Assembly (NCBI GenBank): GCA_034008185.1
Contig: CM067081.1
Span: forward strand, 152,426,258-152,490,257
DNA: 64,000 nt
Origin: Gorsachius magnificus
Lineage: Eukaryota > Chordata > Aves > Pelecaniformes > Ardeidae
Reading direction: 5' to 3'
In this document: positions 24,931 to 36,074 of the stretch, one piece after another
Numbering within the stretch: position 1 is the first letter of the stretch
How the letters are laid out: the number at the start of each line of letters is the position of its first letter
Notes under the pieces: generated by a model
The model's input: the letters and a program-made list of their open reading frames with translations, nothing else
The model's database searches: none
Told to the model about the DNA's origin: nothing
Made by a program: the position numbers and the translations under genes

Positions 24931-27900
24931 CTTGTAATGATTAGCACTCCCAAGGTGTTGATGGGTAAGTACCTTTTCCTTAGACATTTTTGCCCATCCT
25001 TCTCAGTTACTTGTCAGTTTCTAGTCCTGTCAGTTCTGTATTTTCTTACAGAAGATTATGGAAATTCATGTCAATTAAAGCTATTTTTGTTGGAAATTAG
25101 CTATTATTTATAATGCACTCAAACTCTTAATTATGCAGTTAATTTTTAGATCAGTTGTTTACTAACTGTATTGTTTGACCTCTAGCAAAGAAAGTTTCTG
25201 CAGGAGCTGTCAAATAAAAATATTTTAGCTAAGATACATAGTATGTGGTCTTCATCTTTGCGGGTTAAATTCTATCATGACTTGTGGCCTCTGTTCACTC
25301 CAGTCAGTGGATTTGAGTGGGCTGTGGAAGAGAGCTTGGTTTCATGATACTATTTAAGAAAGAAAATTAAAATTAAAGCCCAATCCTAAACCCCAGGATT
25401 ATTTTTAGGCTCACAACAATCAAACCGTAAAACTGACAACACAGAAACCAGTAGAAACTGACATCATAAAACTGATGCTGAGTTTTCATTTTTGCATCAC
25501 CATTACCACTTGATTTTAAAGCAAATGGTAATAAATGCCACAGAAGGTATTTAGAGAAAACCAGCAGGGAAGGATGTTAAAATGTTCCTCATCAATCTGC
25601 CAGATGGGCAAGACAGGACTGGAACTGTTAAAACTCAAAATTTTACTGAAGACTTTATTGCTGGAACTTTTCTTTAGAGAAGAGGAGAAATAGAAGTAAC
25701 TGAGACATACTACATGTAGAACAACACTGACATCAAATTGTAATTTTAGAAAGAGTTGTCTTGAAGGTGGTCCACTGTCAATGATAAGCCAGTGTTGCTC
25801 ATGAGCACCTCTTCTCATTGCTGTTAGCAATTTTTTTCGGAAAGTTATCCATTTTGCTTGTTAAATTGCTCAGATTACTGATGGACTTTGGCCTGTGTCG
25901 TAGAGTCCTATGAGTGGAGAGGACTCTCCTGTGCCATGGTTCCCTGTGTTCCTGCAGGGAAACAGCTACTGAAGAGAGGTACAAAGGACCTCTTCCGATG
26001 AGAGAATTAGGTTAATCGGATTCAAGCACTTCTTTCACATGATGAAAGCCTTCCTGTAATGTAGTTGCATTTTGCCCATCCATTCTTCTAGGGTCTTTAT
26101 TTTCCACTTATTTCCAGTGTTGTTTCATCTAATTTTTTCCTTACTGTTTTCTTGATCTCTTCATTCATTTTTTATTATAGTTTTTACTCATATTCAGTCA
26201 AGTTTATACCATGTTTTCATGATATGCAAAAGAGATGCAGGTATAGGTAGACCTTTCATTTATAAGGACGGAAACAAACCTTGGAAAAAATCAAACACCT
26301 CTTCCACTTGGAGAAGGGTCAGGCAGCATGTAGCACAGTTTCTGCATGCTAAGTGCTTCCAGTGTAGATGGGGAAGATAGACAGGATCTCATGACTAACG
26401 CATGCCCTTTGTACCATTCAGATATAGCAAAATGCCCATCTTTGTTTAGTAGAGAACTGTCTCAATAAGAGAGGAGCTTATCTGAGATAAGACTGCTTGC
26501 CAGTCACTCTCCTTCTTCCACATGGAATACTTTTCAGGGAGGAAGGTGCACAAGAAGTGGCCAAAGGTTGTGAGAAAAGCATGCCTTATCTGTTCTAGTG
26601 CTTCTGGCTGCTTTAACATCACTGTGGAGCAAAGAAAGATGAAGAGAATTGACTCCCAGAATTTTACACTTGAGCAGCACTTGGATGCAATGATGCAGTG
26701 GGCCTCATGCTTTACATTTTCTTAGCACAACTTAACCATGGTAGAAGCAGAAATAACAATCTTCTCTTATTTTGATTGACATATGTTAATTTACAACACA
26801 AACTGCATCAGGGAAACCACACTGCAATATATTTTCTCTCTCTATTCTTTGATTTTAGCCTTTGGCATTTTTTTGTCTCTATTAACCCAGCATTTTATCT
26901 CTGGAATTCAGGAGCATGAAAGAGGCTCAACAGAAATTGAAAGTCTAATTGTTCACAAGTGAATAAGAAACATATCTTACAACCTCCTTTTTGAGGCTTT
27001 TTAAAATTTTTAGATCTTTTACCATTTTACGTTAAAAAAAAATTCTGGATGAAACTGGAAGCGTTTAAAATCTGAGGTTTCTGGGCTAGGTGCAGGCTTC
27101 ATCTATCTAGCTAGCTTTGCTGTGCAGCTGTACAGCAATAGCTGTTTTGAAGGACATGAGTGTTGTTCAAAATGAGCCTCACTGGCCAGTGCTCAGGTGG
27201 TTTTCACAGGATGGCTACTGAAAGGGAAAGTGGTGACAAGAGCCATTTCCCACCCTGCTTCCTTCCACCCCCCTGCTACATGGCATTATGCAGTTCCTTT
27301 GGTTTTGTGGATTTTGTCAAGTTATCAGTTGAGACAACCGCTAGCATACGGTTAAGCTGTTGGCTAGCTGAAGGCAACTCAAGAAGTGCCTGAGGCAAGA
27401 TGTGTGCTATCAATCTATCAGCATGCAGCGTACGAGAAAGACACACAGACTTCAAAGAAACACACACTTCAGAAGAGATCTATGAGACCTTCAGTAAAAT
27501 TACAGATGGAATTTGCAATGATCCAGAGTACAGGGGCTGTCAGCCTGGTGATGACCTTGTGCATGCGTGTGGTGGGGGCGTCACATGGGCTGAGGAAGGG
27601 TAGGCTTTTGTACAGCAAAGCTGCAGTTGCTTTGTCCTTTCCATACAGATAAATGAAGGGCATAGAGATCCTTGGACTGGCAAGGTAGACTTCATGAAAA
27701 ATCTTGGATTGAAACCCACTGCTTTCGTATTTCAGTGTAAGGAACATTAGACACCATATGTAAAAATGTGCACTGAAAAGTGACCATTGAACTGTAGCAA
27801 ACCATTGGAATTACATAAAAAAAAAACCAGGAAACTTTAGTTTGTCATATTTTATTTCAGATTGCTGTGAAAAGTCTGTCTATGTCTAGGTCCTTGCACA

Positions 27901-29096
27901 TTGCACACCAGTTTACAGGTACAGATGTGTTTTTAATAGGAAACACTGGGGGTTCTATTTTTTTGTGTGCTTCCAGCCATGCTATTTGTCTTCCTATTTT
28001 CTCTTTCAGTGAACTATATGAAGGAAAGTGTTATTCTAAATTTCTATAAAATATATAAGAAAAATACATAAGAATCTCTGTTTCATTATAAACCCCAAAA
28101 CATTCCTGAATGCAGAAAAAAACCCATGAAATATAAGCCTTGAAGTCTCAAATTCATAGAAAAATAAAAAAGTAAAAAAGTCAAAAACCCCAATGTCAAC
28201 AGCTTCATCTACATGCATTGGCCTAATAAAATATATTATCTCTTCCATCAATCCCTCCATCTCCTTTAAAAACCAACAAGATATTTAAGCTGCTGTCATG
28301 ATTTTTAAATAGCTGTTTTGATTATGCTGGGTCTGGCTGAAGGGAAAGGATTGTTTTTCAGAGGTTATTGTAGAAAAATTAGTGTTGCTCATCTCCTGTA
28401 GTCAGCTGGAACACAACTCCGTGCATTCCTTATGGTTATGTCTGCCAGCTGATGGGTTTACAGGCTCAGTGGCAAGTCAGAGTCTTTTCCTCTCTCCATT
28501 TCTTGTTCCTTTTTTACAATACTGTTATTCCAAGGTGCTTTTGCAGGCACAAAGGGGCTGTGAGTATAACGATATATGATTTTTGTAATCTTTTCCCAAG
28601 ACCTCTCATTTTGGTACAATTAAGACCTACCTTCAGTCTGTGTTTTTCCATGTTAAGTATCCAGGGTTAAATGTCTCTATTTTTGATATTATGAGCAGAC
28701 TAGAATTTTATCATTATAGCAACATGACTAAATAAAAGCTACAGCATGATCTTGACCTGTTTTGAGAAGAACGTTTAAGAAAGTGCAGGTATCAGTTGTA
28801 CTAGGTGGTGAAGCATTTCAGGAACACAATGTTTTTTAAGTTTTTCATGCACACAGAACAGTCACACTCCTCACTATACAGAGTCTCAAGGTTTGAGCGA
28901 TTTTTGTCTTGCTATTGAGTTATAATAAATTATTTTTTAATCTTTCTTAAATTTTATCTGGATATTGAGGAAATCTTTGGTGAGATTGAAAGGCTGACAC
29001 TTTTTCAAATGTCATAAAGATATGGTACATATAAAAAATTCTCAAAAAGAGCAGTGTTGATAACAACTAAACACCAATAGAAGTAGTCCAATACTT
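24931..29096. other. Gene-free stretch between two CR1 copies
   Basis: No recognised gene. The region 27.16-27.75 kb has several overlapping open frames on both strands and less AT bias than its flanks. It is described in the findings, without a functional call. Confidence 0.65.
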
Positions 29097-29405
29097 AAAG
29101 GCTGGCTACAAAGAGGATGGAGGCTCTCTCTTTACAAGGAGCCACATGGAGAACACAAAGGGCAATGGGTACAATTTGCACTGGGAGAGGTTTCATCTCA
29201 ACATAATAAAGAAATCTTTTTACGGTAAGAACAATCATTCATTGGAACAACCTCCTTAGCCATGTGGTAGAGTCCCCATTGCTGGTGGTTTCAAGATGCA
29301 ATTGAGTAGGGTGCTAGATAATCTCATTTAGGCTCCCTTTCCCATGAAAGGCTAGACCAGATGACCTTTCGAGGTCCCTTCAAACCTGCGCTATTCTATG
29401 ATTCA
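29097..29405 (+). mobile_element. Old CR1 LINE, 3' end fragment
   Basis: Diverged CR1 blocks are present: AAAGGCTGGCTACAAAGAGG, CACTGGGAGAGGTTTCATCT, CATTGGAACAACCTCCTTAG, GGTAGAGTCCCCATTGCTGG, GACCAGATGACCTTTCGAGG and the end CTATTCTATGATTCA. It has a complete 3' end but many substitutions, placing it between the young copies (7 and 24.7 kb) and the ancient copy at 17.8 kb. Confidence 0.85.
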
Positions 29406-32400
29406 ATCAAAGCTTACTTTGAGTTTTACATTGAATATTTACATTCCACACAAGGCCACATTGTACCTTACAGAGGATTTCAGCAACAGCTAAGATTTAG
29501 TAGATTTAGTCTGGCTGCAGAGATGCTAATACACTTAAGAAACAAGATCCAAAGATCCTTCCTATCTCAACATAGAAGCAGAGTGAAATGAAGAAAATGA
29601 TGTAATTTAAAATAGTACTTTTCTTATGGATAAATATTAGTAGCTTTCTTGGCCTCTGTGTGCATGAAAAAGATTGAGTAGATGTCAAGTGTGTGTTCAC
29701 ATTACATCTGAGATAGCTGGTCTCCGAAGCAGTTTGAACACTTAGCGTACACTGGATAGCTGGCATCTCATGTCCATATCGACCTTATTGGCAATTGATG
29801 CTCAGTTTGAATTTTGGAAAATTACAGGTCCCATCGATCTTTTCAGTCCTCACCACCTGCTAGGAAGGCACACCAGACTCTTTTGTCCACCTGGAGTTGG
29901 GCACAGGACAGAAGCACATAGACAGAGAGTTTAGATGGAGGCTGTTGTGCCAGACAAAGAGTAAGAAACAATTTGGGTATTTTGCACATGTAGAGTGTTT
30001 TCGTGTGGACCAAGCATACTCCTGGAGGTAGATAAAGTGGAGGTAGAGCTGGGTCTTGATCCTGGTACTTTTCTAACACTGAGATGTAGACATGGGCAAT
30101 GACTCTTACCTTAAGTTGAGACTGAACTCTGGGGACTTCCTATTTTTATCTGGAGGAGTAAGGGAGGTAGGGAAGAGAGGAAAGGCTAGTTTTCAAAGGT
30201 AAAGTAGGTTTTCAGTTAAACCAAAACTAATTTTCACATAAGATAAATGCATTGTTAAGAGTTAAAACTATTATCTCAAGCATCTAGATATTTTGAACTA
30301 GTGAGTCTATATTTTATAAAAAATAGGAACTTTTTGGATTACTCCACCCTGCCATTACTTGACATTTGCCCTTGCCCTCCCACAATCCACCTTCCTGGTC
30401 TAGCCTCTGTGGTGTTTCCTGATGACATTTGAACAGCCAGTAGTTCAGTCTACCTCCATCCCTACCCACTTGAAAAGTAGTTCTTAAATGCTGTGGGAGG
30501 CCTTCACGCGGGTGGATGTGACGCATCTCATCTTTATGTAGACAGATCAAACACTACCACTGTCAGTGTAAATATTCCCTTCTGTGTCAACAGCCTTTGT
30601 ACAACTCCATAGGATGGACAAGCCAACAATGCTCCTGGAAGCTGGGCTTATTTTCAATGGCTTTTCATTTCTTTCCTTTTTCTGAATACTATGTTACTCG
30701 CATATATTTATGCATGTGTTTAGAAGACTGCATATGCAGCTTCGTAAGCTGTAAATGTTCTTCCTTTTCTTTATTTTTTTTCCTACTTAGCAATTGCATG
30801 CACACTGCAAGAAGACAGACTAGGGCATGAAAGATGAGGAAGGAAAAGATGTTTGCTGTGATCCAGCTGACAGTCGTGCAATTAAACTGCCAGGGAAAAA
30901 AATACATGCTTTACTTGTCTAAAGAATGGTTTCAAGCCAAGCACATTTTGTACTGCACATTCAAGGAAGTAATTAGCATATCTGGCATTGTAATAGTTTA
31001 GGTGATGGGCAACAAGATATTAGTCACTGCAAATAGCTGCAGTATGGGACTAAAGTACATTACACGGATGGTTGTTTGACACCATTTATCTGAGGAGAAA
31101 GAACATACAAATGTATCTAAATAAATTAGAATGCAAAATTACGTTTCTCCCTTCCTTTGAAAACAGGACTAAATTTGTTGAAATAATTTTTACATGCTTG
31201 CCTTACATTGTCTTGTGGTTTTTTTCAGAATAAAAGGGCTGAGGACAGTGGGTAATCACAGATCTCCTATCCCATGCATTAACCCATCCTCTCTAGGAGC
31301 AGCAGAGATGGAGATTATTGTATCTGTGTCCATGCTTTGCAGTGATGATATAGACAAATCCAGTAATATCTCATACCATTTTGTTTGTGTAGGACCCCAC
31401 GTTACTCAGAGGAGTTAAGAAACAATTCATCTGAATCAGTTAATTGTGAAAATACAGGTGTAATACAAGACCCAGTGTGGAGTAATGCTAAGGTAAGAAA
31501 ATTGTTGCGAGGAACTACAATTAGGTGCCAAATCTCAGTGTCAGCCAGGAGGCAAGTCAGCCTCTATACTCACACTGGACAGCCTGAGATCAAGGAGCAC
31601 TACATTATTTTTGTGTCATAGAAACAAACCAAAACAAAATCCAACAAAATTCAATCTGTTAAAAGGAAATTCTTGCCTGGGGTCCAGCCTTCTTTCCAAA
31701 TATTGCCTTCCATAAAATTTCCACTGAGGGTAATTATCTGAGTCTTCAAAAAGACTATGTATCCCTGTGTACTCATGGGTAGGGCATGCTCAGCTCACAC
31801 AATATGAATGGCAGATCTGATAGCACTAATTAGGTGTCAGCTCAGATGTGACAGCAAGTTCAGAAGTAAATTATCCATGAACACTCACTAGATGAGTCTC
31901 AGTAAGGTCACAACTAGATAGCAGGCCCTTGTGCATCGGGGATACTAACAAAAGCTCATTGCTAAAAGAGCACTATTGATATAGAGGCCTTGATGTTTGT
32001 CCATGGCTGTAAAACATGCATGTCACCTTTTATAAGATGCTAATCTTAGATAAAACTCTCCATAGACTAAGTGATAGAAAAGACCTATCACACACTTCTA
32101 CATCCAGGAATGCAGAGATTATTTTTTTCAGCTACAAAAACCAGCCCATATGATTTTAGACACACAGTGAAATGTCGGCTGTGATTATCAAGATTTCTAC
32201 CATTGACAGGTATCCAAAGGCTAATTGTAGAGAGTGGCTAAAGCAGTGTATTAACTTCATCTGTTATTGATTACATGGAGAAACTCTGAATATATATGGG
32301 GGTCTGAACAAGGCATCCAAGGGGGATATGTTTACTTTTCCTGAGTCTTTCAAAAGGCATCAAATCAGCTTAGCTGTTTTTCAGAAGGCTCATTTTCATA

Positions 32401-33364
32401 CTATTGACCAAATCAGACTAGATCAAATTGAACTCCAGTAGTCTTAGATATAGTGTTCTTGGACTAGTCATCTACAGGGAATCTCTCTGTATCATTAGCT
32501 AGTACTTGCTGGCAAATAGGTAGTATCTTTTGTGGAGAAACACAGACATAGAACTGAAGCTTTGCAGGTGGAATTACAGCTTATGTGTAAGTAGGAACCA
32601 CAGGGGAAATTTAATCCTCTTCAGGGGAAAAATTCTCTTCAAGAAGGATTGTGTTCTTTTTTATTTCTCAAGAACTTCTCTCCTCCTGCTGTTTTTGTTT
32701 TGATTCTTTTTTGGCTCTCTGCTACAGTCTAGGCTTTATAAATTGGCAGTATGAGTAGTGCATGCTTCCAAATTCTCACTGCTACAAATATTCTCATTGT
32801 TCATTCAAGAATTAATCCCACATCTGGAATACAGTTATGCTCCTATTCCTAGCCCATGTAGCCACTGTAAACTGAACTATTCAGCTTTTCACTATTGGCA
32901 TGCACAAAAGTAAGATTTTGCTCTGAATATTAGGATGTGTTCAACTGTACATAGTCCTTGTGTCCGGCATCTCTCCTTGAAGAGCCTAACATGACTGAAA
33001 GATGAGGGATGCTCTCCTGAAATAATTTATTTGGGTGCTGTCACTGGGGTCTGTTCATATTCAAGCTGATTACCCCAATGCTGTGTCCCAGGCCCCCTCT
33101 GGGACATCCTGTCTGGGATCACACAAAATCCATTCTACTATAGTCAGAGATGGGTGAACATTTTGTACATATATAAATGTCTGTACAAACTGCAATACAA
33201 GGGAGAAGCAGGTCAAAGGAATTTGTTTGCTTTCTCAATTTTTTTTTATCTTATGGAATTGCTTTTGAACTTTTTCAGGTAATACATGTGCAAATCTCAA
33301 ATAATTATTTGTTGTTATGATGCCACATTACTAAATTGTGTGTTACCCATGGCTAGTATGAAAT
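29406..33364. other. Gene-free AT-rich stretch
   Basis: No exon, RNA gene or known dispersed repeat is recognised. Small frames near 29.84-30.08 and 30.31-30.55 kb have no recognisable domain. Confidence 0.68.
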
Positions 33365-35100
33365 TGTGCTGGTTTAAGTTTTTTGGGTTTGTTGTGGAGG
33401 TTTTTTGGATTTTGGGGTTTTTTTTCTGGTTGAGCTGCCTAAAATTATCATCTTATAATTTTTAATCTACCTACTTCCACACATAGTTGCTTTGTTGCAA
33501 CTTAGCAGGTGAAACTGATGTTTGAGCTGCTGGAAAGATCACCAGGTATACTAGCTGGCAACTAGTTACATACTATGTCTTGTCCACAGGATCTTATTTT
33601 TAAGCTAAACTTGAATTCAACCTTTTTGCAGAACACTTTTACAGTGAAAAATTTAGTGAAAAGTAAAAAAGTGTAAGAAAAGCAATAAGAAAAAGTATTC
33701 AAAATGTGCTGAATAACTTAAGTATGCATGTGAGTACAAAGTTAGCGTAAGTTAAGCCTAGCTGACAACAGTGTCAGCATAAGTAGATGAGGTTTAGTTA
33801 GCCCCTTAGAAACAGGGAGTAGCTTAGTCAGAAGAATAGAGGAGTAACTTAAGTATAAACAATCTGTTATTCACTGTGAATGCTGCAAAGGTGTAGAGAC
33901 CCTTTGAGACAAGCAGATCACAAGCGTCATTAGTGGTGGCAGCCAGTTGTGGGGTCCCAAGTGTAAGAATGAGTCAACTAAAAGAGAGGTATTTCCTATC
34001 CAATCCTGTAACAGTCCGTGTCTGGAGTCACTGGGGAAGAAACTAGTAGAAAGGCGGAATATTGGCCATGTCTGTAATAGTCAGGTCTACAATTTTCATG
34101 TCCAGTCCTCTGAGATTCACTGTATAGGAAGCTTCAGAATCATTTTAATGGACACATACAAATTGTTCTAAGCAGGTATGGGTGAAATGAAGAAAAAATG
34201 GGTCTCTATGAGTAATAAGCAGTTTGTCATTATGTTAAATAAGACAGAAGAAAAGAGTTTGAAAAAGCTTGCTCAGCGGTGGCATTTGTTCAGATTTGAC
34301 AAAATAAACAATCTTTTAAACAGCAAGAGGTCACAAAGAATATTTGATATAAGTATTGCAAATCAACATGTGCTGCTCAACGTTATCAGAGCATGGGGAC
34401 AAATAGAGGAAAACCCAGTCATTAGTTTTGGTGATGGTTTGAATTTGCTCAAATATTCTCAGATAATGAAGCAATGATTTCTTCATCCTAATTACAGCAT
34501 GACAGAAGTTGCCTTCGTCTACCCATGCCTGTTCAGGTGACTGTAGTACATAAGGAAATATCCAGGACAGCCAGCCTTGTCATTGTAGTGTTCCAAGGTT
34601 CAGATGCAAGGGGAGATGGAGCAAAGGAAAAGGGAAAATTTTCCTTTTTCTGTGGCAGAAGAGAAGATACTACTTTTATATTTGTGAGATGAGTGCTCAG
34701 CAGGTTGAGGAATATGAAATTGGTACTGCTGAGGGAGGCAGAGGGGGGCTGAGGGGTTTCAGAGGCTACCACTATGAGAAATAATTTCAGATTCTCAGGG
34801 GTGAACAGAACAGAAACTATTTGCCCATGCAGGTGGGTAGGACAGGGAACAAATAAGATAACCTTGGTTCCGCTCACACTCTCTACAGCTCAGGAAGCTT
34901 AATTCTACCTTTCATAAAGAAGGAGCTATCCCGCAAACTCTTGCCTATTATCTTGCTAGTAGTCCAGCCAACAAATCCTTGGTATTAGTTGCCATGTTAC
35001 TTCAAAAGTGAAAGAAACTACAGAGTTCTCAGGAGTGTAAATGCAATATTCCCAATCCAAAGAGTCACAAATTCACAGGACTATTTCAAAAGGTATGTGG
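33365..35100 (+). mobile_element. Candidate decayed endogenous retrovirus (LTR, leader, gag-like start)
   Basis: This is a weak composite call. A TGTGCTGGTTT start at 33365 resembles an LTR 5' end. Around 33.94 kb the sequence TGGCAGCCAGTTGTGGGGTC resembles a tRNA primer-binding site. About 240 bp later an open frame of 99 codons begins (34178-34477) with a Met-Gly start and a Lys-rich, helix-prone N-terminus, as in retroviral matrix proteins. After 34.48 kb only broken frames continue. No pol motif, no poly(A) signal in a convincing place, no matching 3' LTR and no target duplication were found. If it is a provirus it is old and lacks most of its genome. The truncated LTR at 35.52 kb belongs to a different family. 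An ordinary AT-rich stretch with a chance open frame remains possible. Confidence 0.3.
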
Positions 35101-35519
35101 TATGTACTTATGGGTGGTGAATGTCAACGTTTACAAGTATCTGACTTTGTAGTCTTCTAGGTATGCTTCAGTTGCACTTTCAAATTTATGGCACAATAAT
35201 AATGATAACATTTGCTTTAATAAAAGCTTAAAACCTAGCACCTTCTTGTGGGGCCAAAGGCCGGGGTTTCAGGACACAAAACAAAACAAAACTAAAACCT
35301 CAGAACAAATACTCTAGGGTTCCTAAGAAACCTAAGTTATCTGGCAAATGCCAGTTCAAAAGGGCCAGCTCTGTGTTTTCATTTGTACCTCATAGAGACA
35401 AAAGCCCTACACCATGGCTAAAAAAAAAAAAAAGCTGTAATAATTTTGATAGACAATAATTAAATCTATCACTGTTTGAAAATCCTTTATAGATTGTATA
35501 CAGCAGCCAGTGTTGTATG

Positions 35520-36074
35520 CCAGTGTCTGTTCCTGAAGAACTGCACCCCGTGGGAGGGATGGACACATGCTGGAGCAGTTCATGAAGAACTGCAGCCGTG
35601 GGAAGGATCCACATTTGAGCAGTTCATGGAGGACTGTCTGCCGTGAGAGCGACCCCATGCTGGAGCAGGGGCAGAGTGTGAGGAGTCCTGCCCCTGAGGA
35701 GGAAGGTGCAGCAGAGACAACGTCTGATGAACTGACCCCAACCCTGTTCCCCGTCCGCCTGTGCTGCTCAGAGGGAGGAGGTAGAGAAAATTGGGAGTAA
35801 AGATAAGCCTGGGAGGAAAGGAGGGGTGGGGGGAAGGTGTTTTAAGACTCAGGTTTTTTTTTTATTCTCTCCGATTTCTCTCCTATTTCTCTCTCTCTGA
35901 TTTGACCAGGTTTAGTCTGGTTTTTCCATAATGGTAACTGGGATGATCTCTCCCTGTCCTTTTCTTGGCCCATGAGCCTTTCATTATATTTTCTCTCCCC
36001 TGTCTTGTTGAAGAGGGGAGTGACAGAGTGGCTTTAGTGGGCACCTGGCATCCAGCCAGGGTCAACCCATCATA
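35520..36074 (+). mobile_element. 5'-truncated LTR, common avian ERV family
   Basis: The 3' part of an LTR is recognised from its stock sequence: CTGATGAACTGACCCCAACC, then CTCTCCCTGTCCTT, CCATGAGCCTTTC and ATATTTTCTCTCCCCTGTC. Its end reads GTGGGCACCTGGCATCCAGC followed by CAGGGTCAACCCATCATA. From memory this is a widespread bird ERVL-type LTR whose full length is well over 1 kb, so more than half of the 5' side is missing here. The left part contains three degenerate tandem units. The open frames at 35567-35800, 35883-36122 and 35965-36306 overlap or run out of the LTR and are not genes. Confidence 0.85.
35535..35671 (+). repeat. Tandem repeat inside the LTR, three units of 44-49 bp
   Basis: Units run 35535-35583, 35584-35627 and 35628-35671. 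Each has the pattern GAAGAACTGC...CCGTGGGA...GCTGGAGCAGTTCAT. The first is 49 bp and the other two are 44 bp. From memory, this minisatellite-like array is a normal part of the avian LTR family and varies in unit number between copies. Confidence 0.8.

Noticed and set aside
34533..34877. 114-codon minus-strand frame
   Set aside because: It is antisense to the candidate provirus region, Ser/Thr/Pro-rich, with no recognisable domain.
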